Assembly (NCBI GenBank): GCA_039819485.1
Contig: JBCBRY010000023.1
Location: 1-64,000, forward strand
Direction of reading: 5' to 3'
Source of the DNA: UBA6168 sp039819485
GTDB lineage: Bacteria; Bacteroidota; Bacteroidia; Chitinophagales; Saprospiraceae
Length of the DNA stretch: 64,000 bases
Shown here: in pieces, positions 1 to 9,225 of the stretch
Position numbering within the stretch: the first letter of the stretch is position 1
How the letters are laid out: each line of letters opens with the position of its first letter
Position numbers and translations under genes: made by a program
Notes under the pieces: generated by a model
What the model was told of the DNA's origin: nothing
Databases searched by the model: none
The model's input: the letters and a program-made list of their open reading frames with translations, nothing else

Positions 1-139
1 GAGGTTGAAATTTTTCAAAGTATTCTAAGCCCTGACAAGTTCCCACATTTCTTATTGGACAAATTGATTTTTGATGTCTTCAATCAAGTGCTGAATAGAA
101 TTTGGCAGGGCTTAGAATACTTTGAAAAATTTCAACCTC
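1..139. repeat. 34-bp perfect inverted repeat at the window edge
   Basis: Bases 1-34 are the exact reverse complement of 106-139, separated by a 71-bp loop (35-105). Both arms encode the same peptide, EVEIFQSILSP, in opposite directions. On the minus strand it is the end of the AraC-like fragment. On the plus strand, reading from base 1, it continues as DKFPHFLLDK and then FDVFNQVLNRI, which looks like the natural continuation of the same protein. The repeat touches base 1, so its true length is unknown. It is either a real inverted duplication or a fold-back chimera at a contig end. Confidence 0.9.
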
Positions 140-490
140 ATTACTTCCTGAATGATTAAAAAGAGTATGGTCACTAAATGTACCGATATATCCGATTGAC
201 TTAGAATTAATTTGAACAAAATTGTTCATTTGCCCGGCAGGGGTGATAACAAATGAGTTTTCGTAGAATTTAAATTCCTCCTGATTGAGCATCATTTTAA
301 TTTCTCCCTCAATCAGTAAAATGAAACCATGTGAAGTATTTTTAAATGGAGCATTTGGAAAAGAGATATGGTCTATGAGTTCCTCAAGCTTGAGGATATT
401 AAAATTTTCATCGACTCTTTGCATCAATGCCTCAGATGTCAAATATTTTTGACTGACTTCTACTGGCGATAATACTTTTAATTGAGGCAT
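80..490 (-). pseudogene. Truncated AraC-type regulator, N-terminal cupin part only
   Basis: This 136-residue reading frame starts at the ATG at 490 (MPQLKVLS); the frame is open further upstream, but the added residues look non-coding. It resembles the N-terminal ligand-sensing cupin half of Bacteroidota AraC-family regulators: a run of beta strands including GFILLIEGEIKMMLNQ and the typical FVITPAGQMN stretch. The C-terminal two-helix DNA-binding region is missing; full-length members have about 280-300 residues. The family-like sequence stops at base 106, where the inverted repeat ends, and is followed by eight unrelated residues and a stop. The expected continuation lies inverted at 35-105. 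The gene is therefore interrupted by the rearrangement or assembly join at the window edge. Family assignment is moderately sure; target genes are unknown. Confidence 0.55.
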
Positions 491-1036
491 ATTTGTTTTT
501 TTTAGTCTTTTTTGCTTGCCGCTAACTTCTCTATTGCTTGGCCACCGCATTACAAATCTCACTGCCCTTTTTAGGTATTGGTCATGAGTTTGAAAATTAC
601 TTTGACTGACCGTTCGGTCAAAGTAAAATTATTTTGAGAGATTAAACAAGGTTTGGAGCGTCTGGTTTGGATGAAACATCGATTTTTTACGACAAATGGA
701 ACGGCAAATGTGGACAAAAATTTATCTGGGCCTGTCTTTAAGAAGCTTTCCTTATGGCCAGTTTTGCCAACATAATTCATAATCTTAAAGCCAGCTATCA
801 TGCAAACCCTCTGGCCATTTCCCATTTTACTGATAACCACAAAAAATGAACTGCCAATTATCGCTGGGGCCCCTATGCTCCTACATTCTGGGAGAAATTG
901 TTGGGTTCCCAATTTCAATTTGGGGACACAAGAGATTGAAGCAGGGGCCAAAACAAGCTTAAGTTGAAAGATAATTTTTAAAATCCGGGTGTTTGTAATT
1001 ACATTTATTTTTTGTTCTACCATTAAAATAATTCTA
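491..1036. other. Intergenic region between divergent genes
   Basis: This 546-bp stretch separates the AraC-like fragment (minus) from the large adhesin gene (plus). Apart from the operator-like dyad at 597-626 I see no convincing gene. The long minus-strand open frame across 571-1233 has no recognisable protein character and runs into the adhesin gene. Confidence 0.5.
597..626. promoter_or_regulatory. Nested dyad resembling a TetR-family operator
   Basis: TTACTTTGAC (597-606) is exactly repeated in inverted form as GTCAAAGTAA (617-626). A second palindrome, TGACCG-TT-CGGTCA (607-620), is nested in and overlaps it. Palindromes with a GACCG/CGGTC core are common TetR-family operators. No TetR gene is in the window, so the binding protein is inferred only. 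Confidence 0.4.
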
Positions 1037-4000
1037 ATGGCTCCCACAATGACTCCTGGTTCAATCAAGCGAAAACATTTCTTTTTTCTTGCCTTATTAT
1101 TATTTGAACTATTCAACTGCGCAGCTTTATTTGGACAATGCCAGGGGTTTGGCGTAACCATAGACGGACCTCCAATAGAAACGTATTGCCCCGGAACATC
1201 CGTTACACTTACTGCCGATGTCGTGGGGGGCACACCTCCTTATGGTTACAATTGGAACTTTGGAAGCACTGACCCCATCCAGGTGATGCCACCGGTCGGC
1301 AATGGAACCTATAACGTGACATTGACGGTCACCGACGCAAATGGCTGTGTGGCCACCGCCACCTTTATGGTTCGGCCGGTCATATGGAACTTTCATGTAA
1401 TCATGCTGATTGGTCCGTTTTGCGAGGGAGTGGGTATGCCGATCAGTGTGGAGGGGACAGGTATTGAGAGCTACCTCTGGTCAACCGGGGAAACGACGAG
1501 TAATATTATCGCTTACGACCCAGGGTCATACACCGTTACCGTTACCAATAATACTTTTGGCTGTACTAACTCCTTGGAAGTATTCCCAAACATCATCCCG
1601 TCACCTGATTTTGAGATCGAAGGCCCGGTAAGCCTGTGTCAAAACGGTTTTGGAACCTTATCTGTTACGGGTGGTACCTTCCCCTTTTACAATTGGCTAC
1701 CTGGCGGCGAAACGACACCTGATGTTACCATCACCGAGCCTGGACTTTACAGTGTAACGGTAACGGATGATAACGGATGTACTGCCGCGGAAGAGTGGGA
1801 TGTGCAGCCTCTGCCGAGTTTTCCACCTCAAATTGATTCACCGGCTCTCTTATGCCCTGGCGAAAACGGAATCATCGAAATTACCAATCCCGGCGATTAT
1901 AGTTCCATTAGCTGGAGCAATGGAGAAACGGGGCCGGTCATTACGGGGGTGCCCCAGGAGTTTTATGCTGTAACAGTAACTGACCTCAATGGCTGTAGTG
2001 AAATTGCTGCTGTTTCGATTGAAACTTATGATGTTATCGACCCGATCATAACGGGAGAGGTGGAGATCTGCGTGGGCCAGGAGGAGGTAGACCTGTCCGT
2101 CCTGCCAACTTTCGAAAATTATGAATGGTCAACAGGTGAAACAGCCGGCACCGTTTCGGTTGTTGACCCGGGGACTTATTCCGTCACTGTAACCGATTTC
2201 TTGGGCTGTACTTCCTCCGGTCAATATTCGATCGGGTCTGCACCTTTTCCGGAACCCGAAATTCCAGTGCCCGCTGCTTCCTGTCCCGGCAACCCGGTTG
2301 CTTTGTCGGTGAATGGAGGCCCCTTCGAGACCTATGAGTGGTCAGATGGAAGTATGGATTTGGAGACTACAGTCAGTCAGGGAGGTACTTATGCAGTGAC
2401 GGTAACGAATGATGAGGGGTGTACTGCCTCCGATGAAATAGAAGTTGTTTTTTCGGGTGGCCCTTTGGCTAATATAACTGCTGCACCCTTTAACTGTTCC
2501 AGCTCAACTACGCTGACGGCCTCAGGTGGCCATTCTTATGAATGGTCAACCGGGGAAACCACGGCCACTATCTCGGTTGATACCAGTGGCACATTTACAG
2601 TGATCGTAGAGGATGTGGCTGGATGTACGGACTCGGCGGACGTAGTTATTGATCTGCCAAATCTTCCGGTTGTTGTAATTTCAGGATCAACCGAACTGTG
2701 CAATGCGGCCTCCGGCCAGTTGTCTGCGACGGCTGGATTTGAAAATTATAATTGGTCAAATGGTGAGAACACTGCCGAAATAAACGTTTCTCAAACTGGC
2801 ACCTATTCAGTCACCATTACAGATATAAATGGTTGCACAGCAACGGCCAGTCAGACTGTTTCTGAATCGCCGCCACCTCAACCAGAAGTGGTAGGGCCAA
2901 GCGGTTTTTGCGAAGGTGAAATAGCTATTTTAGGACTTACGCAACCATTTTCTCAAATCATTTGGTCAAATAATGAAGCCACTCAAAGCATCAGCGTTGC
3001 TCAATCAGGCACTTACACGGTAACGGTGACCAATGCTGCCGGATGTACCGGCACGGATCAATTGACCGTCAATTCAATTCCCTCGCCGGCGGTGACCATT
3101 GCCGGTGATACGGCCATCTGTAATGGTAGCACTTCCGTCTTTTCAATACCGAACATTTATTCACAAATCAACTGGAGTACCGGCGCCACAACAGATAGCA
3201 TCAGCATAAATTCATCCGGCAATTACCAGGTGACAGTGACCGATGCCAATGGGTGTACCGCTTCTGCCGAGCAGGTGTTGGAAATCAGCGCTCCGCCGCT
3301 ACCTGTCATTTTAGCGACAGCTGATCCTTGTGGAGGCGAAGTTGTGCTGGATGTGGGAAGTGGTTTCAGTACTTACTTATGGTCAAATAATGGTACAACC
3401 TCCTTTATCAATGTTACTTCCGATGATGAATACTCCGTTACCGTAGGTGATGCGATGGGTTGTATTGGGACAGCTGTCGAATCAGTCACCGTGCCATCGC
3501 CACCGGCAATTGATATTGCTGCTCCGGCGGCAATTTGTGAGGATGGAGTGGCCACTTTGGTGGCAGACGGAGGATTCGAACTCTATGAATGGTCAAATGG
3601 GGAGACAACCGCTACGATCACTGACCAGCCTCCCGGTAGTTATTCTGTTATTGCCACCGACGCCAATGGCTGCACGGCGGTTGCCAGCCAAACTGTTGAT
3701 ACCTTTCCTTCACCGAATGCCGTTATAACTGGCCCGGTTTCCATTTGTACGGGCAGCACCGCTGAATTGACCGTTTCGGGAAATTTTACGCAAGTGATTT
3801 GGAATACCGGTGCTTCCGCTCCAACCATCAACGTCGCTCAGGCAGATGCCTACTCCGTAATTGTCTCCGATGCAAATGGGTGCACTGCAATGGCAGAACA
3901 TGAATTGGAAGTCGGTATTTCTCTTTCTCCAACCATCAACACGACCAGCGTCTCGTGCGATGGCTGGGCCACACTGGACGCCGGTGGAGGCTTTTCGGAT

Positions 4001-5788
4001 TATATTTGGTCAAATGGTGAATCCACACAAAACATCAACGTAGATAACGACGGCATCTACGCAGTGACGGTCAACGATGGCACCGGCTGCACAGGCGAAG
4101 CGGAACTGACGGTCAATTTGCCAATTCCGCCAGAAGTGGAAATCATGGGGATCTTGTCTATTTGCACCGGGAGCAGCACCTTACTTTCCGTTCCCGACAA
4201 TTTTACTCAAATCTCCTGGAGCACGGGAGAAACAACTCCCGTCATCTCCGTTTCGGCAGAAGGTCTTTACGCCGTTACTATTACGGATGCGAATAGCTGT
4301 ACTGCTATCGACAGTCAATTGTTGGAAGTAACCAATTCACTGGCTGTAAATATTGAATCGGACCTTGGCGATTGCGACGGGACCGCTACCCTTGATGCCG
4401 GCAATGGCTATGATGCTTATTTATGGTCAGACGGATCAACTGATCCTACTTTAGTTATCGGCAATAATGGCCCGTATGAAGTAACTGTCACTGATGTGAA
4501 TGGATGTACCGGCACCGGAGAGATTGAGGTCATCATACCGGATTTGCCTGTCGTCATTATTGCCGGGGAACCCACATTTTGCGAAGGAAGCACGACTGTT
4601 TTGGCCACGGCCGATGATTTTGAACAATACCTTTGGAGCACGGGCGAAACTACATCTGCCATTTTAGTAAATCAGGGTGGAAGTTATTCCGTGACCGTAG
4701 TGGATGCCAATGGGTGTACGGCCGCTGATGCCTGGGATTTGGAAGAGCTTGCGATTGATTATACTTACGTTCAAAACGAAGCCTGTTCTGCTCAGGATAC
4801 CGGAACGGTTGAGTTGCTGTTCACCAATCAATTTGGCTGCGATAGCATCGTATTTGTGAATACAACTCTTGCACCGTCCCAAAGTATGTCTATTTCGCTT
4901 ACGGCCTGTCCTGGTGAATTTGCTGAGTACAATGGAAACTTAATTGCTGCCGGAGCTACCGAACAATTTATTTATTCGGCTGCGAATGGTTGTGACTCCA
5001 TTGTTTCAGTAACTGCGATCGAGCTGCCCGCTGTTTCATTTGATTTTTCGACAAATGCAGCTTGTTGGAATATTGAAAATGGTGCTATCGAAGTATTCGC
5101 TTCGAATGGGACTCCTCCTTTTACTTTTGCTATTGATGGGGGCAATGTTCAGTCAACCCCTGTGTTTGATAATTTGGCGAGCGGTGAATATAATGTGACG
5201 GTCACCGACACTCAGGGCTGTACGGCCGGTTCCTTCGTCCTTGTAGAAACGTTGCCAGCAACGGCCATTCAATTGGAGTCCACTATGCTTACCTGTGAGG
5301 AACCCAACGTTCAATTGGTGCCTCAAGTACTATCGGGCAGCCCTGTTGGTATACAATGGTTGTGGAACGATGGCTCAATGGAGCCTTCCCTCTCGGTTGG
5401 CCAGCCCGGCGAATACAGCGTGCTGGCAGATGATGGTTGTGAAATACATGAACTGAGTACGGAAGTATCCTGGGACCCAGAAATCGGTAACCAGAATTTC
5501 TTTTACGTTCCCAACAGTTTTAGTCCGAATCAGGATGGCATCAACGATGATTTCAGGGCGTACCGTGGCGAAAACTTTTCAATATTATCATTTGAGTTGA
5601 ATGTCTTCGACCGTTGGGGAGGCATGGTGTTTACTTCAACGGATTTTGCGCAAGGCTGGAATGGTTCTCAGCGAAATAGCCAAAACAATACCGGCGTCTA
5701 CATCTGGTTTGCGAGAGCTGAAATTGAACTGTGCAATGGCCGGAAAGTCGATTTTTTTGAAAAAGGAGATGTGGCCATTATTCGATAA
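1037..5788 (+). CDS. Giant secreted repeat protein with T9SS type B sorting domain
   Basis: The 1583-residue product starts at the ATG at 1037; the frame is open back to 989 but the extra residues precede a good signal peptide (basic SIKRKH, then hydrophobic FFFLALLLF, ending near LFGQ). The body is about 18 tandem Ig/PKD-like units of roughly 75-90 residues. Each has a YEWSTGETT-like strand and ends in a near-constant YSVTVTDANGCTA motif with one Cys. The last part (FFYVPNSFSPNQDGINDDF, then FDRWGG and GVYIWFARAE) is the gliding-motility-associated C-terminal domain (TIGR04131), the type B signal for T9SS. The protein is therefore probably exported across the outer membrane and acts as an adhesin or SprB-like surface filament. 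Ligand unknown. The long internal repeats make copy-number change and mis-assembly possible. Confidence 0.85.
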   Translation: MAPTMTPGSIKRKHFFFLALLLFELFNCAALFGQCQGFGVTIDGPPIETYCPGTSVTLTADVVGGTPPYGYNWNFGSTDPIQVMPPVGNGTYNVTLTVTDANGCVATATFMVRPVIWNFHVIMLIGPFCEGVGMPISVEGTGIESYLWSTGETTSNIIAYDPGSYTVTVTNNTFGCTNSLEVFPNIIPSPDFEIEGPVSLCQNGFGTLSVTGGTFPFYNWLPGGETTPDVTITEPGLYSVTVTDDNGCTAAEEWDVQPLPSFPPQIDSPALLCPGENGIIEITNPGDYSSISWSNGETGPVITGVPQEFYAVTVTDLNGCSEIAAVSIETYDVIDPIITGEVEICVGQEEVDLSVLPTFENYEWSTGETAGTVSVVDPGTYSVTVTDFLGCTSSGQYSIGSAPFPEPEIPVPAASCPGNPVALSVNGGPFETYEWSDGSMDLETTVSQGGTYAVTVTNDEGCTASDEIEVVFSGGPLANITAAPFNCSSSTTLTASGGHSYEWSTGETTATISVDTSGTFTVIVEDVAGCTDSADVVIDLPNLPVVVISGSTELCNAASGQLSATAGFENYNWSNGENTAEINVSQTGTYSVTITDINGCTATASQTVSESPPPQPEVVGPSGFCEGEIAILGLTQPFSQIIWSNNEATQSISVAQSGTYTVTVTNAAGCTGTDQLTVNSIPSPAVTIAGDTAICNGSTSVFSIPNIYSQINWSTGATTDSISINSSGNYQVTVTDANGCTASAEQVLEISAPPLPVILATADPCGGEVVLDVGSGFSTYLWSNNGTTSFINVTSDDEYSVTVGDAMGCIGTAVESVTVPSPPAIDIAAPAAICEDGVATLVADGGFELYEWSNGETTATITDQPPGSYSVIATDANGCTAVASQTVDTFPSPNAVITGPVSICTGSTAELTVSGNFTQVIWNTGASAPTINVAQADAYSVIVSDANGCTAMAEHELEVGISLSPTINTTSVSCDGWATLDAGGGFSDYIWSNGESTQNINVDNDGIYAVTVNDGTGCTGEAELTVNLPIPPEVEIMGILSICTGSSTLLSVPDNFTQISWSTGETTPVISVSAEGLYAVTITDANSCTAIDSQLLEVTNSLAVNIESDLGDCDGTATLDAGNGYDAYLWSDGSTDPTLVIGNNGPYEVTVTDVNGCTGTGEIEVIIPDLPVVIIAGEPTFCEGSTTVLATADDFEQYLWSTGETTSAILVNQGGSYSVTVVDANGCTAADAWDLEELAIDYTYVQNEACSAQDTGTVELLFTNQFGCDSIVFVNTTLAPSQSMSISLTACPGEFAEYNGNLIAAGATEQFIYSAANGCDSIVSVTAIELPAVSFDFSTNAACWNIENGAIEVFASNGTPPFTFAIDGGNVQSTPVFDNLASGEYNVTVTDTQGCTAGSFVLVETLPATAIQLESTMLTCEEPNVQLVPQVLSGSPVGIQWLWNDGSMEPSLSVGQPGEYSVLADDGCEIHELSTEVSWDPEIGNQNFFYVPNSFSPNQDGINDDFRAYRGENFSILSFELNVFDRWGGMVFTSTDFAQGWNGSQRNSQNNTGVYIWFARAEIELCNGRKVDFFEKGDVAIIR

Positions 5789-5925
5789 ACCTGTTGATGG
5801 TTTTGGGACTTTCCTCCTGGCGTTGATTTTGACTCAACAGAAATTTTCAGGCAACTTCATTAAACCTTACTCCACTGACCTGGCCAAATTTTGAATTTTT
5901 TATCTGAACAAAATAACAACCATCT

Positions 5926-8220
5926 ATGCACAAAGCATTTCCTACCATCTGGCTGCTCTTCCTGAGCATTTCCCTTGTTTCCCAGGAAAATATCTTTGAA
6001 CAGTTGAAATACCGTTTCATCGGACCAGATGGCAACCGTGCCATCGCGGTGGTTGGCGAGCCGGGCAACCCACTGGTCATGTACGTGGGGGCAGCCTCCG
6101 GCGGTATCTTTAAAACGGAGGATGGAGGCACCAACTGGAAACCCATTTTCGATGAACAAGATGTTTCTTCGGTTAGTGCGCTGGCCATGGCCCCCAGCAA
6201 TCCAAAACAGGTTTGGGCCGGTACGGGTGAAACCTTTTTGATACGTCCGGCACATGCGATCGGAAATGGTATTTATAAATCGACCGATGCCGGAAAAACA
6301 TGGGAACACATGGGGCTGAAGGAAACCTATCGCATCGCACGGATCGTTGTGCATCCCCACAATCAGGACATTGTCTGGGCCGCAGCGATGGGACATTCGT
6401 TTGGCCCGCAAAAGGAAAGAGGGATTTATAAAACCACGGACGGAGGCAAGACCTGGCGACAGGTTTTATTCATTGACGAAAATACGGGCGGAGCCGATAT
6501 CGCCATCAATCCTTCCAACCCGGATGAACTCCTGGCGGCTACCTGGCAGCTGCATATCAATACCTGGGGCCTGAACAGCGGTGGGCCTGGCAGTGGCGTA
6601 TTTCACTCCCAGGATGGAGGGGAAACCTGGCAGCCTATGTCGGAAAACGGACTGCCCGGTGGCGAGGCCGATCCAAATGTGGGCAAAGTGGCGGTGGCCA
6701 TTTCACAAAGCGATCCCCATATTTTTTATGCCTTGATGGAGCAGGACCACACATCGCTTTACCGCAGTGATGACAGTGGAAAATCCTGGACCAAACAAAG
6801 TACCAACCACACCATGGCCGAACGGGCGCCTTACTACACAAGGATCGGTGTAGATGTGGCTGACCCGGATCGTATTTATTTTCTGTCGGTACGTTTTGCG
6901 ATGTCCATTGATGGAGGTAAAACGCTGGTCAAAAATGCACCCCGGGGTGGTGGCGATACCCACGATATTTGGCTTGATCCGCAAAACCCGGATCGCTTTA
7001 TGGTTGCTGATGACGGGGGAGCTACATTTACCCTGAATCATGGCAAAACCTTCAAACGGGTCACCCTGCCGATTGCTCAGATGTACCACGTTGCGGTAGA
7101 TAATCAGGTGCCGTACAATGTCTATGGCAACCGGCAAGATGGTTATTCCTACCGCGGGCCATCCAACACGCGTGCAAGAAGTATTTCTATCGGAGACTGG
7201 GAGTATGTTGGTGGCTGTGAATGTGGTTTTGCCACTCCTGATCCAGTCGATAATAACATCGTCTGGTCAGGTTGTTACGATGGTGGCCTTCAGGTCTACG
7301 ATGAACGAAACAAGCAGATTCGGGATGTGCGCATCTGGCCGGAGGCAGGGTACGGCTGGGCACCAAAAGACATGAAATACCGCTGGCACTGGAATTTTCC
7401 CTTGCACATTTCTCCGCATGACCACCATAAGGTGTATGTGGGCAGCCAATTCGTGCACGTGACCACTTCGATGGGGCAAAAATGGGAAGAAATTTCGCCG
7501 GATCTGACATTGGATCTAAAAAGCCATCAGGAAAATTCTGGCGGCGTGGCCATTGATAACTTGATGACTTTCGACGGTTCGGTGCTGTTTGCCATTGCGG
7601 AATCGCCGGTTCAGAAAGACTTGATTTGGGTCGGCACTAATGACGGACAGGTACAGCTTACATCGGACGGAGGTAAAAATTGGACCAACCTGACTGAGTA
7701 CATTTCAGGACTGCCTCAATGGGGAACGATTGCCAATATTGAACCTTCCAAATTCGACGCCGGCACTGCTTACATTTCCGTCGACCTGCACCAAATGGCT
7801 GACTTCCGACCTTACATTTACAAAACAACAGATTTTGGTAAAACGTGGAAAAAAATCAGTGATGGTATCCCTTCCTCCGAATCGAGCTTTGTACATGTGG
7901 TAAAACAGGATCATCAAAATAAAGACCTGCTGTTTGCAGGCACCGACAACCATTTGTATTTCTCCCCCGATGATGGAACTACCTGGCACAGCCTGCGCAA
8001 CAACATGCCACCTGCCCCCGTCTACTGGCTGGAGATACAAGAGGAGTTCGACGATCTCGTGGTGGCGACTTATGGGCGGGGCTTTTATATCCTCGATGAT
8101 ATTTCAGCGATACGCACCAGGAGCGAGGCAGTGGCGGAAAAACCAGTTCATTTGTTCAAACCAAGGACGCCTACCGCTTTAACCGCAACGCCCACCGGCA
8201 CGCCGAAAGCAGCCATGTAA
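5926..8220 (+). CDS. BNR/Asp-box beta-propeller secreted protein, 5' part of a frameshifted gene
   Basis: The 764-codon frame begins with a signal peptide (IWLLFLSISLVSQ) and contains many Asp-box/BNR repeats of the type S-x-DGGKTW or TEDGGTNW, giving a sortilin/VPS10-like or photosystem-stability-factor-like beta-propeller often annotated as glycosyl hydrolase. Catalysis is not demonstrated for most such proteins. Homologues known to me are about 1000-1100 residues long, and this frame stops early. The last about 19 codons (from base 8163) are out of frame: reading one base back gives KDAYRFNRNAHRHAESSHV, joined smoothly to the next open frame. The bases here are TTC AAA CCA AGG ACG, where TTC AAA CCA AAG GAC would be expected, so one A appears to be missing. 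With it restored the gene is 5926-9089, about 1054 residues. Confidence 0.85.
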   Translation: MHKAFPTIWLLFLSISLVSQENIFEQLKYRFIGPDGNRAIAVVGEPGNPLVMYVGAASGGIFKTEDGGTNWKPIFDEQDVSSVSALAMAPSNPKQVWAGTGETFLIRPAHAIGNGIYKSTDAGKTWEHMGLKETYRIARIVVHPHNQDIVWAAAMGHSFGPQKERGIYKTTDGGKTWRQVLFIDENTGGADIAINPSNPDELLAATWQLHINTWGLNSGGPGSGVFHSQDGGETWQPMSENGLPGGEADPNVGKVAVAISQSDPHIFYALMEQDHTSLYRSDDSGKSWTKQSTNHTMAERAPYYTRIGVDVADPDRIYFLSVRFAMSIDGGKTLVKNAPRGGGDTHDIWLDPQNPDRFMVADDGGATFTLNHGKTFKRVTLPIAQMYHVAVDNQVPYNVYGNRQDGYSYRGPSNTRARSISIGDWEYVGGCECGFATPDPVDNNIVWSGCYDGGLQVYDERNKQIRDVRIWPEAGYGWAPKDMKYRWHWNFPLHISPHDHHKVYVGSQFVHVTTSMGQKWEEISPDLTLDLKSHQENSGGVAIDNLMTFDGSVLFAIAESPVQKDLIWVGTNDGQVQLTSDGGKNWTNLTEYISGLPQWGTIANIEPSKFDAGTAYISVDLHQMADFRPYIYKTTDFGKTWKKISDGIPSSESSFVHVVKQDHQNKDLLFAGTDNHLYFSPDDGTTWHSLRNNMPPAPVYWLEIQEEFDDLVVATYGRGFYILDDISAIRTRSEAVAEKPVHLFKPRTPTALTATPTGTPKAAM

Positions 8221-9089
8221 GAGGCCGAAATGCACCTCGTGGAGCAATCATCAATTATCATTTGAAAGATACTTCTGGATCGAAGGTCGTATTGGAAATT
8301 TTGGATCAAAACGATCAACTGGTACGAACCCTGGAAGGCAAAAACGAACCTGGCATCAATCGCATGGTCTGGGATTTTCGATACGAACCAACGACTGTGC
8401 CCGTATTGAGAAATCCGCCACCCAACATGCCTTGGGTGCCGCTCGACGATAAAGGCGAACGGGTGCTGTACTCTTGGGATTTGGATCTGAATGGAGGTAA
8501 GCGAGGGCCCCGTGCAGCACCGGGCACTTACAAGGTTCGGCTCAAAGCACATGACCAAACGTTATCAGAAGAACTGGTGGTCCTGAAAGATCCAAAAAGT
8601 ACGGGTACCCTTTCCGACATTGAGGAGCAAGTCACTTTTTCCCTGAAACTCCGTCACCTGATCAACCAAACCACCGATATGATCAACAACATTGAGTGGA
8701 TGCGTAAGGATTTGCAGGAGTTGAGGAAAACCGAATTGGATAAACAGTTGGGAGAAAAGGTCAATTATCTGGAAATGCAATTAATTGAAATCGAAAAAGT
8801 GCTGTACGATATAAATCTGACCGGCGCCCGGGAAGATGCTTTTCGAAATCCTATGAAATTATACGGCCGTTTATTGGCGCTGGCGAATGATGTTGGAACG
8901 TCAAGTTCGGATTTCAAACCAACGGAGCAGCAATTGGAAGTGGGGGCGATTTTAGAGGGAAGGCTGCAGGTGCAGAGCGAAAAGTACAGAGAGGTTTTGA
9001 AAAAAGAAATCCCGGCTGTGAATGCGTTGTTGAAAAAGGCAAAAGTCAACATTCAGATTGGCGAACAGAATAAAACAAAAGGGGCATAG
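8163..9089 (+). CDS. 3' part of the frameshifted BNR-propeller gene
   Basis: This is the continuation of the preceding gene in the -1 frame, about 308 residues from 8163; the first ATG in frame is at 8262 (MKDTSGSK). It contains an IINYHLKD segment followed by a FlgD-like/CHU_C-type beta-sandwich (VVLEILDQNDQLVRTL, GINRMVWDFRYE, APGTYKVRLKA), which is common after these propellers, then a helical, charged tail (HLINQTTDMINNIEWMRKDL) with coiled-coil character. There is no signal peptide, no start-site spacing and no separate promoter, so it is unlikely to be an independent gene. Options are a pseudogene, a sequencing error at the short A run, or ribosomal -1 slippage; I favour one of the first two. 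Confidence 0.75.
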   Translation, partial: KDAYRFNRNAHRHAESSHVRGRNAPRGAIINYHLKDTSGSKVVLEILDQNDQLVRTLEGKNEPGINRMVWDFRYEPTTVPVLRNPPPNMPWVPLDDKGERVLYSWDLDLNGGKRGPRAAPGTYKVRLKAHDQTLSEELVVLKDPKSTGTLSDIEEQVTFSLKLRHLINQTTDMINNIEWMRKDLQELRKTELDKQLGEKVNYLEMQLIEIEKVLYDINLTGAREDAFRNPMKLYGRLLALANDVGTSSSDFKPTEQQLEVGAILEGRLQVQSEKYREVLKKEIPAVNALLKKAKVNIQIGEQNKTKGA

Positions 9090-9225
9090 CAAGACCCAAA
9101 TCAATGGCCCCTGATACGTTCCTGTTTTCGTTGTTTTAATGTACCATTTTTCTTTACAATGTAAATTTTAGTGTTAATTTGCAGTACAAATGTATTATTA
9201 GGCCATTCTTTCAATACCTCAATCT

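Noticed and set aside
571..1233. 220-codon minus-strand open frame
   Set aside because: Overlaps the adhesin gene and intergenic DNA; the translation has no domain-like character and no sensible start.
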